The notes: generated by a model from the sequence alone, not told the origin. DNA of 64,000 nt from Flavobacterium panacis (GCF_024649945.1 NZ_JANKMS010000003.1:248001-312000), one strand, 5' to 3'. Shown: positions 50,541 through 60,933, counted from the stretch's first letter. Numbers and translations are program-made.

Positions 50541-50693
50541 GCAGTTTCTCTTTCTGGTTTTAAGGATTAAGTTTTTCTTTTTACGGGTTCTAACAAAAGT
50601 ATTTTTTCTGAAACAAAATCTACCATATATGGCAGACTTTAACGTGTTTTTTAGATTTTAAATTTAGGTTAGAGCCACGTAAATTTTAAAGCG

Positions 50694-50701
50694 TATTTTT
50701 G
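50694..50701 (+). promoter_or_regulatory. -7 box TATTTTTG of the nucleosidase gene
   Basis: A perfect TAnnTTTG element 21 bases before the ATG at 50723. Confidence 0.6.
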
Positions 50702-50722
50702 TAAACCGAAAAAAAATTACGC

Positions 50723-51328
50723 ATGATACAAATTAACCCAACGGCATCTTTTGCTCTTGAAGATATATTATTCTGTTTTGCATTGGAATCTGAAGCAGCA
50801 GAAGTTTTTAAAGGTCATAACGTTTTAATTACTGGAATTGGAAAAGTAAACGCCGCTTACGAACTTTCAAAAGCGATTCTAAAGAAAAAGCCTTCTGTAA
50901 TTATAAATTTAGGATCAGCGGGAAGTAGCTGTTTTCAAAAAGGCGATGTTATTTGCTGTACCAAATTTGTACAAAGAGATATGGATGTTCGCGGTTTAGG
51001 ATTTGCACAATTTGAAACACCGCTTTCTGGTTTACCGCCAATATTAGAATATGGTTTGTTAATGGACAACTTACAAGAAGGAATTTGCGGAACAGGCGAT
51101 AATTTCGAAATGGGACATTGCTCTGACGCTTACAATGTGGTTGACATGGAAGCCTACGCTTTAGCGATGATTGCAATGAAAGAAAATATTCCGTTTTTAA
51201 GCTTAAAATATATTTCAGATGGAGCCGATGATAATGCTGCGGAAGATTGGACAGTTCAAGTTCATAAAGCAGCAATTGCTTACGGTAAAATCTTAGGATT
51301 GATTGAAGAGACGGAAGCCATTTCTTAA
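50723..51328 (+). CDS. 5'-methylthioadenosine/S-adenosylhomocysteine nucleosidase-like protein
   Basis: The 201-residue protein belongs to the PNP/UDP phosphorylase superfamily. It has FALESEAAEVF at the start, ITGIGKVNAAYEL near 38-50, INLGSAGS near 61-68, the catalytic-glutamate motif VVDMEAYALAM near 138-148 and the acid motif KYISDGADD near 162-170. Such enzymes split the glycosidic bond of MTA, SAH or related nucleosides in salvage. The chain is shorter than the usual 230 residues, so the exact substrate is uncertain. It stands alone. Confidence 0.85.
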   Translation: MIQINPTASFALEDILFCFALESEAAEVFKGHNVLITGIGKVNAAYELSKAILKKKPSVIINLGSAGSSCFQKGDVICCTKFVQRDMDVRGLGFAQFETPLSGLPPILEYGLLMDNLQEGICGTGDNFEMGHCSDAYNVVDMEAYALAMIAMKENIPFLSLKYISDGADDNAAEDWTVQVHKAAIAYGKILGLIEETEAIS

Positions 51329-51625
51329 GTGAAGTGGCTTTCTTATTTTTTAAAATATTGATTCATAATTCAATTAAGATATCACTATGCAGGCATGAGC
51401 GGGACGCTAGCGCTCGTGCATTATATCGTATCGCTAGCGCGAGCGTCCCGCTCGTGCCCGCACAAAATTTAAAAGAAATCACTTCAAAAAGTACATCTAC
51501 ACCCCTTAAAAAGAAAAAACTCCCACCTCTTTTTTTCTTATAAGCGCTATTTTGCAACACATTCGATTGATTTTTTTCATAGGTTTATTGCAATTAAATT
51601 ATTCGGATTTTATTAAATTTCGTTT
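51329..51625. other. 297-base gap holding the REP-like element and the sensor promoter
   Basis: Apart from the GC-rich REP-like element, this gap is AT-rich. A poorly conserved TAAATTTCG lies just before the sensor gene. Reading frames across the element on either strand are artefacts of its symmetry. Confidence 0.6.
51389..51461. repeat. GC-rich REP-like palindromic element
   Basis: Arms 51389-51408 and 51442-51461 (core GAGCGGGACGCT) form a 20-bp imperfect inverted repeat; the two differences give G-U pairs in RNA. Each arm also holds a small hairpin (GAGCG with CGCTC), and CGCTAGCG occurs in the middle. It is much richer in GC than its surroundings. This is the layout of paired REP/BIME elements. 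No RAYT transposase is in the window. Confidence 0.85.
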
Positions 51626-54600
51626 ATGCAGTACATTAGAATCTACTTTTTAAGTTTTATTTTATTTCTTTCTCTTCCTTTTGGCTCGAAGGCGCAGGAG
51701 TCCGATTTGTATTTTGATCATATCAATTACGATACGAGTTTTTCGCAGAGTATGATTTCCAGTATTCATCAGACCAAAAAAGGATTTATCTGGATTGGAA
51801 CGGCGAACGGATTAATCAGTTATGACGGTTATGATTTCTTGCGATATGTGTACAACAAAGACATTCTCAACAGTATCAGCAACAATCATGTGAATGTGAT
51901 TTTAGAAGACAATCAAAGACAAATTTGGATTGGAACAAATAACGGACTGAATCTTTTTAATAAAAACGAAAGAAGTTTTCTACGAGTCGATGTTCAGAAA
52001 ATAAAAGGCGGTCGAAACTATATTTCATCCATTATTCAAGACGATCAAAATCGAATCTGGATTGGGACTTTTGGTGGAATTAAACGATTAAACAAACAGA
52101 AATATGTATTAGAAGAAATCTCCAACGACCATAATTCGCCCTTTAGAAAAAGCAGGGTTTTGTCGTTGTTTTATGATAAAAATTATGGGGTTTTGGTGGG
52201 AACTTCTAAAGGTTTAGAATGTTTTGATCCTAAAAATGGCTCGAAAAAAGCGTTGCCAAAAGCACTAACAGAAAACGAATCTTTATTAAAATCCAAAATC
52301 TGGAAAATCATTAAAGAAAAAAATGGTGATTTATGGTTTGCAACGGAAGCAAATGGCGTTTTTCGTTTTGATGTCGATAAGAATTTGGTCACCAATTTTC
52401 TGTTGAATACCAGCAACAAAAAAAGTTTGTCTTCCAATTGGGTAAACGATATTGTTCCGGTTGACAATAATACGATTTGGTTTGCTACAAAAAATGGTTT
52501 ATGTGTTTACAAAAAAGACAGAAACGAATTTACCAAATACGGACATAATCCGTTGCAGAGTTACAGCCTTTCAGACGATGATGTAAAATGTTTTTTAAAA
52601 GACCGTCATAACGATATTTGGATTGGAACAAACGGCGGCGGTGTCAATTTTTTTCAAAAAACAAATACCAATTTTACCAATGTACGAGAAGTTGTAAAAC
52701 CCAACTTCGGATTAAATAATGCCACTGTAAATGCAGTTGCAAGAGAAAACGATGGCTCGATTTGGGTTGGAACCAATGGAGGAGGTTTAAATTGTCTCGA
52801 TTTTAGAAATAATAAAAGTGCTTCGTATTTTATTGAAGGTTATGATTTTGACAAAAGCATTAATATGATTACGGCTTTGGTCAACCAAAATGAGCAGAAT
52901 TTATTTTGTGGGACTTTCAATGGCTTGTTCAAATTCAATAAGAACAGTAAATCGTTTCAGTTTATTTCGCTTTCGCGGAAGGATTCCAAAGAACGAGAAC
53001 GCCCAATTACGTCTTTATTAATGGACAATGAAGATTTGTGGGTGGGAACAAACGGAAACGGTTTAAAGAAAGTAATGCCTGACGGAACGGTAGAAATTTA
53101 CATGGCAGATGGAAGTTCTAATTCACTCAGCGATAATTTTATTACCGATATCGTAAACCGAAAAGACGGACTTTGGATTGCCACACAATACGGTTTGAAT
53201 TATTTCGATAAAAAACTAAAACAAGTTACCAGAGTTTTTAAAGCCGGACCAAAAAGTGGTTTGTCCAATAATAGTTTAACGGTCATGTTTACCGATTCGA
53301 AAAACCGATTTTGGGTAGGTGCAGAAAGTGGAGGCGTGAATATTTTTGATGAAAAAAAAGGTCGTTTCTTCGAAATCAATCGTTCGATGGGTTTTACAGA
53401 CGAAACCATCAAAAGTATTTCTGAAGATGGGCAGGGAAATATCTGGATCAGTGACAATAATCTGCTTTATAAAATTGCAACTAAAAAGGTAAATTCGGTT
53501 TTAAATATCAAAGATTTTGAAATCACTTCTTTTTCTTCAAAAGATGGTTTGAAGGTGAAACAATTTTCAACCAACTGCAGTTCAAATCTCAATGCAAAAG
53601 AACTTGTTTTTGGATGTTCGAATGGTTTAATCGTTTTCAATCCTTCAAAATTGATTAAAACCGAAGATAAATCTCCAATTGTTTTAACGAAATTAATCGT
53701 CAATAATGAAGAAATTAAACCCGGAAATAAAGAGGTTTCTTTAGAAAAACGAATCAGTGAGACGACAGAAATCACTTTGAAACATGATCAAGGTTATATT
53801 GGTTTGGAATTTAGTGCGATGAATTTTATTTCGCCAGAAAAAAGTGAATATGCTTATAAGTTAGAAGGTTCGTTCAATAAAGACGAATGGCATATTATCG
53901 GTTCGCAGCATTATATCAATTTAACGAATTTGAATTCGGGGACTTATCTTTTGAAAATAAAAACATCAAATGGAGGAGGAGAATGGAATCCGACCATTAA
54001 AACTTTAAAAATTATCATGTTACCGCCGTGGTGGAAAACGTGGTGGGCGTATTTGTTTTACATTGCCTTATTGGCTGGTGCTTCAGTTTTGTTATTTCGC
54101 TTTTTAAGAAATCGTGAATTATTGAAACAGGCTTTTTATCTGGAACAAGTTGAAAAGGAAAGACAGGAAGAATTGTATAAAATGAAATTGGATTTCTTTA
54201 CGAATGTTTCGCACGAAATTAGAACGCCTTTAACGCTCATAAGAGGACCAGTAGAAGAACTTTTGAGTGGTGCAGAAAAAAATTCAAACCTCGAACATAA
54301 ACTAAAAGTCATAAAAAGCAATTCGGATCGATTACTGAAATTGGTCAATGAATTAATGGATTTTAGAAAAGCCGAAAAAGGAAGCATGAAAATCTATTGC
54401 GAACAGCAGGATATTGTGTCGTTCTGTTTTGATATTTATGAATCGTTCCGCGGATTTTCTGTAGAGAAAAAAATCGATTATAAGTTTGTGCTCAATATCA
54501 ATACCGCTTTGGTTTATTTTGATAAAAATCAGATGGAAAAAGTAATTTATAATCTGCTTTCAAATGCTTTTAAATTTACGAGCAAAGGCGGTAAAATTAC

Positions 54601-55753
54601 TTTGGCAGTAGAACAAAAACAAGATGCTGATGCTATCGAAATCAAGGTAAAAGACAACGGAATTGGGATTCCAGAAAACAGGAAAAAGAAAATCTTTAAA
54701 AACTTTTTCCAGTTAGACGAAAGAGGAAGTGCCAATTTAGGAAGCGGTATTGGTCTGGCGCTCAGCAAAAGTATCGTAGAACTGCATCACGGAGAAATCA
54801 AAGTGCAGACCGAAGAAGATCCTAATTTTAATACCATTTTTACCATTACATTAAAGAAAGGAAAGGAGCATTTTAAAAAGTCTCAAATTGTAGAAAGTGC
54901 CGTAAAGATTGAAGAAAATGCCAATCCGATTTCTGATGTTAAAACAGAAATCGACCTTTACGAACCAGAATATCTGGACGAGGAAAACACTTCAAAAAAG
55001 ACTGTTTTAGTGATTGAAGACAATGAAGAAGTGCTTTCGTTTGTGTATGATATTTTATACGCTGATTATAAAGTTTTGAAATTTACAGATGGTATAAAAG
55101 CGTTGGAATATATGGAAAAAGAAATTCCAGACTTAATTGTAACCGATGTTATGATGCCCGAAATGGATGGTTTTGAATTGTGCCGAATTTTAAAAACCAA
55201 TCAAAACACGAATCATATTCCTGTTATTTTATTGACTGCAAAATCATCTACTTTAAATAGAATCGAAGGACTTTCAACGGGTGCAGATGCTTATATTTCA
55301 AAACCTTTCAGTATTGAAGAATTAAAACTGACGATTGCCAATCTTTTATCAGCCAAAGAAATCATGCGTCAGAAATACGGTGAAGGTTTTATTGGCGATG
55401 CTGAACAAGAGAATACAAATACGCCAGAAGGTTTATTCGTAAAAAAACTAACTCAAATTATTGAAGCCAATCTAGACAATACCGATTTTGATGTAAATGA
55501 TTTAGTCAACGAAATAGGAATGAGTCGAACTGTACTTTATAAGAAAGTGCAAACACTGACGAATCATTCTGTTGCAGGTTTCATCAAAAACATGCGATTA
55601 AAAAAAGCAGCGAGTCTTTTAGCCAACACCAGTTATTCTGTTGCTGAAGTAACGTACATGGTTGGTTTTAATGATCGAAAACACTTTAGTAAAGAATTTA
55701 AAAAGTTCTATAATCTTTCACCAACTGAGTATAAAAGTTCTCATGTGAATTAA
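51626..55753 (+). CDS. hybrid two-component system regulator (HTCS)
   Basis: This 1375-residue inner-membrane protein joins sensor, kinase, receiver and DNA-binding regulator in one chain. After a signal peptide (FGSKAQ near 24) come about 14 Reg_prop repeats forming two beta-propellers (IWIGTNNGLN-type motifs, about 30-690), a Y_Y_Y domain (about 720-795), a membrane helix (about 806-830), HisKA with His863 (SHEIRTPLTLIRG), HATPase (DNGIGIPENRKKKIF, GSGIGLALSKSIVELH), a receiver with Asp1174 (TDVMMPEMDGFELC) and an AraC domain (about 1265-1375; SVAEVTYMVGFNDRKHFSKE). It directly precedes PUL2 and probably activates it on sensing an oligosaccharide. Confidence 0.95.
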   Translation: MQYIRIYFLSFILFLSLPFGSKAQESDLYFDHINYDTSFSQSMISSIHQTKKGFIWIGTANGLISYDGYDFLRYVYNKDILNSISNNHVNVILEDNQRQIWIGTNNGLNLFNKNERSFLRVDVQKIKGGRNYISSIIQDDQNRIWIGTFGGIKRLNKQKYVLEEISNDHNSPFRKSRVLSLFYDKNYGVLVGTSKGLECFDPKNGSKKALPKALTENESLLKSKIWKIIKEKNGDLWFATEANGVFRFDVDKNLVTNFLLNTSNKKSLSSNWVNDIVPVDNNTIWFATKNGLCVYKKDRNEFTKYGHNPLQSYSLSDDDVKCFLKDRHNDIWIGTNGGGVNFFQKTNTNFTNVREVVKPNFGLNNATVNAVARENDGSIWVGTNGGGLNCLDFRNNKSASYFIEGYDFDKSINMITALVNQNEQNLFCGTFNGLFKFNKNSKSFQFISLSRKDSKERERPITSLLMDNEDLWVGTNGNGLKKVMPDGTVEIYMADGSSNSLSDNFITDIVNRKDGLWIATQYGLNYFDKKLKQVTRVFKAGPKSGLSNNSLTVMFTDSKNRFWVGAESGGVNIFDEKKGRFFEINRSMGFTDETIKSISEDGQGNIWISDNNLLYKIATKKVNSVLNIKDFEITSFSSKDGLKVKQFSTNCSSNLNAKELVFGCSNGLIVFNPSKLIKTEDKSPIVLTKLIVNNEEIKPGNKEVSLEKRISETTEITLKHDQGYIGLEFSAMNFISPEKSEYAYKLEGSFNKDEWHIIGSQHYINLTNLNSGTYLLKIKTSNGGGEWNPTIKTLKIIMLPPWWKTWWAYLFYIALLAGASVLLFRFLRNRELLKQAFYLEQVEKERQEELYKMKLDFFTNVSHEIRTPLTLIRGPVEELLSGAEKNSNLEHKLKVIKSNSDRLLKLVNELMDFRKAEKGSMKIYCEQQDIVSFCFDIYESFRGFSVEKKIDYKFVLNINTALVYFDKNQMEKVIYNLLSNAFKFTSKGGKITLAVEQKQDADAIEIKVKDNGIGIPENRKKKIFKNFFQLDERGSANLGSGIGLALSKSIVELHHGEIKVQTEEDPNFNTIFTITLKKGKEHFKKSQIVESAVKIEENANPISDVKTEIDLYEPEYLDEENTSKKTVLVIEDNEEVLSFVYDILYADYKVLKFTDGIKALEYMEKEIPDLIVTDVMMPEMDGFELCRILKTNQNTNHIPVILLTAKSSTLNRIEGLSTGADAYISKPFSIEELKLTIANLLSAKEIMRQKYGEGFIGDAEQENTNTPEGLFVKKLTQIIEANLDNTDFDVNDLVNEIGMSRTVLYKKVQTLTNHSVAGFIKNMRLKKAASLLANTSYSVAEVTYMVGFNDRKHFSKEFKKFYNLSPTEYKSSHVN

Positions 55754-56210
55754 CAGGCTTAGTTTTTTTAACCGCAAAGGCGCAAAGTTATACGCAAAGT
55801 CCGCAAAGTTTTATTAATAGCTTTGCGGACTTTGCGTTTTCTCTCGTTGTGTGCGTTGCGGTTAAGTTATGCAGTTTATTAACTCTTGAAAATCTTCCAT
55901 ATTTTATTTGTATTACGAATAGTATTACAAAGCTCGCAAAGTTTAAAAAAAGCCTTGCGGACTTTGCGTAAACCTTTGCGTCTTTGCGGTAAAAACCTTT
56001 ATTTGTCAAAGAAATTAAATGTCTGACAATTTTTTAAGTTTTTTATTACGAATACCGTTTTTTAAGGCTTTAGAAGAGGTGAAATTCGTAAATAAACACG
56101 TTCACGCCCCTAAAAGCGAATGTTTTTCTCCCCTCAAAACGTCATTTAATAATCACATTTGCAACATAAATCATGACTGATTTCTATCTAACTAACCAAA
56201 CAAAATACTT
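55754..56210 (+). promoter_or_regulatory. 457-base control region of PUL2
   Basis: The gap holds the CGCAAAG inverted repeats (55763-55995) and, near its right end, CACATTTG at 56154-56161, a -7-like box with one mismatch. Two direct CCCCT(C)AAAA repeats at 56107-56115 and 56130-56139 (23-base spacing) lie just upstream and the second covers the -33 region, as expected for an AraC-type activator site. No gene is seen. Confidence 0.5.
55763..55995. repeat. CGCAAAG-type nested inverted repeats
   Basis: The left hairpin has a perfect 17-bp stem (55792-55808 with 55821-55837, core ACGCAAAGTCCGCAAAG) and outer arms TTAACCGCAA/TTGCGGTTAA (55768-55777, 55856-55865). A second copy at about 55944-55995 is complementary to the whole left part. 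The element follows the sensor gene stop by about 10 bases and may also end its transcript. Confidence 0.85.
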
Positions 56211-59200
56211 ATGAAAAAAAACAAACCTGTAAAGATGTTTTTTCTTGGAGGAAATTATCTAAAACTAGTTTTATTATTTCTGGTGTGTATGCTCTCAACC
56301 ACAGCGAATGCACAAGAAAGTTCGATTACTGGAAAAGTAGTCGATAATTCAGGAATTCCGTTACCGGGTGTAAATGTACACGCCAAAGGAACTTCAAAAA
56401 GCACGCAAACCGATTTTGACGGAAATTTTACAATCAATGTACCAGCAAAAAGCACCCTAGTTTTTTCTTTTATCGGAATGGACGAAGTTTCGGTTGAAAC
56501 GGAAAACAAGAAAAATCTAAAAGTGGTGCTTAAAGAAAGTTCGCAAGCCTTAGACGAAATCATAGTAGTAGGTTACGGTACCAAAAAGAAAAGTGACGTA
56601 ATCAGCTCTGTGGCTTCGGTAAAACCTGGTGACATGACCAAAGTGGCAACTTCGGATGTTGCAGAAATGTTGAGAGGTAAAGCTGCCGGAGTCCAAGTAA
56701 GTTTGGCCGATGGTGGTCCGGGAAGTTCGTCTTCCATTCAAATTAGAGGAAAAAAATCCATCAATGGAAGCAACGAGCCAATCGTAATTGCAGACGGAAT
56801 CGTAATTGGAAGTATTAATGATATTAATGCCAATGATATTGCTTCTTTAGAAATCTTAAAAGATGCTGCAGCACAATCTATTTATGGAGCAAGAGCTTCC
56901 AATGGTGTGATCTTAATTACAACTAAAAGAGGAAAAACAGGAAAAGCCAAAATTGCTTATAACGGTTTTTCGGGAGTTCAAACCATCAACAGAAATTTTG
57001 ATGTTTACAGCGGAGAAGAATTCGCGCAGCTAAAAAGAGAAGCCTACAGAACAAGTAATGGAGGTGTTTACAGACCAGATGATCAAGTTTTTACGCCATT
57101 GGAATTAGAATCGGTTCAATCTGGAAAATATATTGATTGGGAAAAACTGGTTTTAAGAACGGGTGTAACCAATAACCATAGTTTGAGTATTTCGTCTGGA
57201 ACAGACAAAACAAGCATTTTCTCGAGTATCAACTACATCAATACTTCTGGAGTTGTTCCAAATTCAAATTTTGAAAAAGTAGCCATGAGAGTAAATGTGG
57301 ACCAAAGAGTTACAGACTGGCTGAAAATTGGAATGAATGTTTCGCTTCAGTTTTCTGAATCAGATCGTCCAAATGTGGGGAATATTTTGAATAATGCGAT
57401 TAATACTTCTCCATTAGGACAAGTTTATAATCCAGATGGTTCATTCCGTTATTTACCAGGAGGAATTCAAGAAACCCCAAATCCGCTGATTGATGTTTAT
57501 GAAACCAATACCAACGAGTTGAACCGAAATGATATTATGAATGTTTTTCTAGATATCAATCTTGCTAAAGGTTTTACATATAAACTGAATGCCAGCCGAA
57601 GATCTTGGAATTACAAAGCAATGAGTTTTAATACTTCAAAATCACTTTCTGGAATTGCGAATTCAGGGCAAGGAAGCGGTTATATCGAGTATAAAGATAA
57701 TGTAGAATATCAATTGAGTAATATTTTGCATTACAACCTGAATGTAGCCGAAAGAAATCATTTCAACGTAACTGGAGTTTACGAGATTACCTCATCGGAA
57801 TATAATGATTTTAGAAACTCAGCAAGTAGAATTCCAAGTGATATTTTAGGAATTTATGGTTTAGAAAGTGCCTTCTTAAATACACCGTTAATTGGTGGAA
57901 ATGAGAGATCACTGATTTCCTTCGCAGGAAAATTAGAATACGATTTTGATAATAAATATTATGTTACCGTTTCAGGAAGAGCCGATGGATCTTCAGTTTT
58001 TGGAGCGAATAACAAATGGGGATTCTTTCCAGCAGTAAACGCAGCGTGGAATGTTTCTAACGAAGAATTCATGAAAGAACACGTTCCAGTTTTAAGTAAT
58101 TTAAAATTAAGAGCGAGTTATGGTAAGGTGGGTAATCAGCCAAAAGATCCTTATCAAAGTATGGCAACTGCTGCACAAAGAGATTATATCATTAATGGTG
58201 TAAAAGTTTCTGGTTATGTTCCAGGAAATCAATTGTCAAATCCAGATTTAAGATGGGAAACCTCAACACAGTTAAACTTGGCAGCCGATTTTGGTTTATT
58301 CAAAAACAGATTAAACGGTACAGTTGAGGTGTATAATACGGATACTTCAGATTTATTGATTTATGAAACCTTGAATGCCAACACCGGTTATACGACTAAA
58401 CTTTCTAATATTGGAAAAGTAAACAACAAAGGTTTAGAAGTTTCTTTAAATGGAGATGTGATCAAAACGAAAGATTTTAGACTGAATCTGGGAGCGACTT
58501 TTACTAAAAACAAAAACAGTATCGTGAGTATCTACGGAAAAGATGCTGATGGAGATGGAAGAGAAGATGATGCGGTTGGAAACTTATGGTTTATCGGAAA
58601 ACCAATCGATGTTTATTACCGTTACAAAGCGATTGGAATTTATCAAGAAGGAGAAAATATTCCACTGGTTACAGGAACTACTTTGTATCCTGGAGATATT
58701 AAATTATGGGATGCAGATCCATCAAATGGAGCGAATCCAAATCCAGATCAGGATCGTGTGATTACGTCTAAAATGCCAGATTGGTTCGGAACTTTTTCTA
58801 TTGCTTTAGAATACAAACAATTTGATTTTTCAGCAGATATCTATACGGTTCAAGGAATTACAAGAGACAATCCATTTTTATACGATTATGTTCGTGGAGG
58901 ATCTTTAAGAGGAGTTAAAAACGGAATCAAACAAGATTATTGGACACCAGAAAATCCTGGAGGAAATTGGCCGAGACCACGTGATGGAAATGATCCGCCG
59001 TATATCAACACTTTAGGATTACAAGACGCCTCTTACATTCGTCTACAAAACGTTTCTCTTGGATTCAAATTCCCAGAAAGTACTCTTAAACCTCTTGGAT
59101 TAAGTAATATGAGATTGTATGTTACAGGAAGTAATCTAGTTACGCTGACAGATTATCAATCTTACAGCCCAGAGAAAGAAATATACGATTATCCAGAACC

Positions 59201-59237
59201 TGTCACTTGTGTTATCGGGTTACAAGTAGGTTTCTAA
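56211..59237 (+). CDS. SusC/RagA family TonB-dependent transporter (PUL2)
   Basis: The 1008-residue outer-membrane importer has a signal peptide (ending TANAQE near 36), a carboxypeptidase-like domain (SITGKVVDNSGIPLPGVNVH to DFDGNFTI, about 38-110), the box DEIIVVGYGTKKKSDVISSV near 117-136, a plug (VATSDVAEMLRGKAAGVQVS; ILKDAAAQSIYGARASNGVI) and a beta-barrel ending VIGLQVGF. It differs widely from the PUL1 SusC and should take up a different glycan. It pairs with the SusD gene 26 bases downstream. Confidence 0.95.
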   Translation: MKKNKPVKMFFLGGNYLKLVLLFLVCMLSTTANAQESSITGKVVDNSGIPLPGVNVHAKGTSKSTQTDFDGNFTINVPAKSTLVFSFIGMDEVSVETENKKNLKVVLKESSQALDEIIVVGYGTKKKSDVISSVASVKPGDMTKVATSDVAEMLRGKAAGVQVSLADGGPGSSSSIQIRGKKSINGSNEPIVIADGIVIGSINDINANDIASLEILKDAAAQSIYGARASNGVILITTKRGKTGKAKIAYNGFSGVQTINRNFDVYSGEEFAQLKREAYRTSNGGVYRPDDQVFTPLELESVQSGKYIDWEKLVLRTGVTNNHSLSISSGTDKTSIFSSINYINTSGVVPNSNFEKVAMRVNVDQRVTDWLKIGMNVSLQFSESDRPNVGNILNNAINTSPLGQVYNPDGSFRYLPGGIQETPNPLIDVYETNTNELNRNDIMNVFLDINLAKGFTYKLNASRRSWNYKAMSFNTSKSLSGIANSGQGSGYIEYKDNVEYQLSNILHYNLNVAERNHFNVTGVYEITSSEYNDFRNSASRIPSDILGIYGLESAFLNTPLIGGNERSLISFAGKLEYDFDNKYYVTVSGRADGSSVFGANNKWGFFPAVNAAWNVSNEEFMKEHVPVLSNLKLRASYGKVGNQPKDPYQSMATAAQRDYIINGVKVSGYVPGNQLSNPDLRWETSTQLNLAADFGLFKNRLNGTVEVYNTDTSDLLIYETLNANTGYTTKLSNIGKVNNKGLEVSLNGDVIKTKDFRLNLGATFTKNKNSIVSIYGKDADGDGREDDAVGNLWFIGKPIDVYYRYKAIGIYQEGENIPLVTGTTLYPGDIKLWDADPSNGANPNPDQDRVITSKMPDWFGTFSIALEYKQFDFSADIYTVQGITRDNPFLYDYVRGGSLRGVKNGIKQDYWTPENPGGNWPRPRDGNDPPYINTLGLQDASYIRLQNVSLGFKFPESTLKPLGLSNMRLYVTGSNLVTLTDYQSYSPEKEIYDYPEPVTCVIGLQVGF

Positions 59238-59263
59238 TTCAATAAAATAAAAATAACAAGATC

Positions 59264-60853
59264 ATGAAAAATATAAATTTTCTATTTGTTTTGATTTTCG
59301 GACTTTCTTTAGGACTTACTTCTTGTGAAGATTTTCTGGAAGAAACAGTAAAAGATCAGGTTTCTGTAGATTATATCTACAATTCTCCAGCCGGTTTGGA
59401 AGTTGGAGTGAATGCACTTTACAATCAGATGCGTTTCTATAATCTGCCATCTGGAGACAACAGCGATTTGTGGGCCAACGTATTTTTTATGGTGGCAACA
59501 GATTTAGGATTGCACAGAACTTGGAACACGCCTTATGGAACAGGTCATAATCCGCAATCGTATACCGGTTCAAAATGGATTCAAGGCTATAAAATTATCG
59601 ACAGATGTTCGGCTATTATTACTTCGGCAAGATCAATTCAAATGGACGATGCTGCCAAAAGAAGATTAGTTGCACAAGCTCGTGTCATAAGAGGCGAATT
59701 GTATTTGGATTTAAAACAAATGTATGGAGGAATTCTAATTGATACGATTCCAACAACGCCGCAAAACATCAACGATCCAGTGGAATACAAAGTCGCAAGC
59801 GATGCCGATGTATATAAATTAATTGATGGAGATTTAGATTACGCAATTGCGAATCTTCCTTTCAAAGTAGATCCAGGAAGATATGGACAAGGAGTTGCAA
59901 GACACATTCGTGGAAAAAGCGCTTTATGGCAGCAAGACTGGGCAGGAGCAGCAGCACAATTTGATGCTATTATTAATGACGGAACTCATGGTTTAGTAGC
60001 ACTCGCAGATGTTTGGGGGCAAAACGGAAATCATAAAGAATCACTTTTTACCTATCAAAAAGATTTTTTATTAGGACCTGAGGATAATTTAGCTGGAGGC
60101 GGTGGTTCTTGGTTGAGCAGTGTTTTCACGCACAGGACTTATGAATTGAATGCAAACGAACTGATTCAAGATGTAGCTTACGGTGGTCAGGCGTTAGGTT
60201 GGTTTTATCCAAACAATTATTTGAAATCACTTTATGATCAAACAAATGATTTGAGATTTAAGACATACTATTATTCAGATAATTATCAGGATTATAAAAT
60301 CAATGTTCCAGGAAATCCAAAATTCGGACAGCCTATCACGAATCCAGCAATCGCAGCGCCAAACGGAAATTACAGAGCTTGGCATTGGAGTTTGAAAAAA
60401 TATCATGATACAGAAAAACTGCCAATGACGTCAAACAGCTACAAAGATTATATGTATTACCGATTGGCAGAAACCTATTTATTGGCTTCTGAAGCATATC
60501 ATAATTTAGGTAATGATGGAAAAGCATTGGCCTATTTGAACAAAGTAAGAAGAAGAGGTTACACCGGAAATCCTGAAAGTACCGTAACCACTTTCGATTT
60601 GACAGCTTGGACTTTAAACAATTATTTAGACGAATCAGCAAGAGAATTGGCTTTTGAAAATAACAGATGGTTTTTATTGAAAAGATTAGGGCTTTTGGTA
60701 GAAAGACAAAATCTGTATTTCCGCTCAAGTCCGTCTGGAACTATTTCTGGAGAAGTACAATTAAAAATGACTCCAGTAATGGTTAACATGCCGATTCCAC
60801 AATCACAAATTGATTTAATGGGAAAACCAGCTGGATTTAATGTTGGTTATTAA
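59264..60853 (+). CDS. SusD/RagB family lipoprotein (PUL2)
   Basis: The 529-residue surface lipoprotein (lipobox LGLTSC, Cys21) binds glycan above SusC. It has the SusD layout: EDFLEETVKDQVSVDYIYNS near 22-41, LVAQARVIRGELYLDLKQMYG near 134-154 (helical core), MYYRLAETYLLASEAYHNLG near 397-416 and YLNKVRRRGYTG. The end (NMPIPQSQIDLM) is typical of the family. It is followed by a hairpin at 60934-60971 and the GH10 gene. Confidence 0.95.
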   Translation: MKNINFLFVLIFGLSLGLTSCEDFLEETVKDQVSVDYIYNSPAGLEVGVNALYNQMRFYNLPSGDNSDLWANVFFMVATDLGLHRTWNTPYGTGHNPQSYTGSKWIQGYKIIDRCSAIITSARSIQMDDAAKRRLVAQARVIRGELYLDLKQMYGGILIDTIPTTPQNINDPVEYKVASDADVYKLIDGDLDYAIANLPFKVDPGRYGQGVARHIRGKSALWQQDWAGAAAQFDAIINDGTHGLVALADVWGQNGNHKESLFTYQKDFLLGPEDNLAGGGGSWLSSVFTHRTYELNANELIQDVAYGGQALGWFYPNNYLKSLYDQTNDLRFKTYYYSDNYQDYKINVPGNPKFGQPITNPAIAAPNGNYRAWHWSLKKYHDTEKLPMTSNSYKDYMYYRLAETYLLASEAYHNLGNDGKALAYLNKVRRRGYTGNPESTVTTFDLTAWTLNNYLDESARELAFENNRWFLLKRLGLLVERQNLYFRSSPSGTISGEVQLKMTPVMVNMPIPQSQIDLMGKPAGFNVGY

Positions 60854-60933
60854 AGTTTGATTTAAGATATACAATCTATAATTCTATGTCTTAAAACAAA
60901 AAATAGGTTAAGGTTAAAAGTTAGTAATAACCC

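Noticed and set aside
51334..51560. Small reading frames on both strands over the REP-like element
   Set aside because: They exist because the palindrome lacks stop codons; no start signal or family match is seen.
55788..56009. Minus-strand reading frame after the HTCS gene
   Set aside because: It is made of CGCAAAG repeat sequence and has no protein-like composition.
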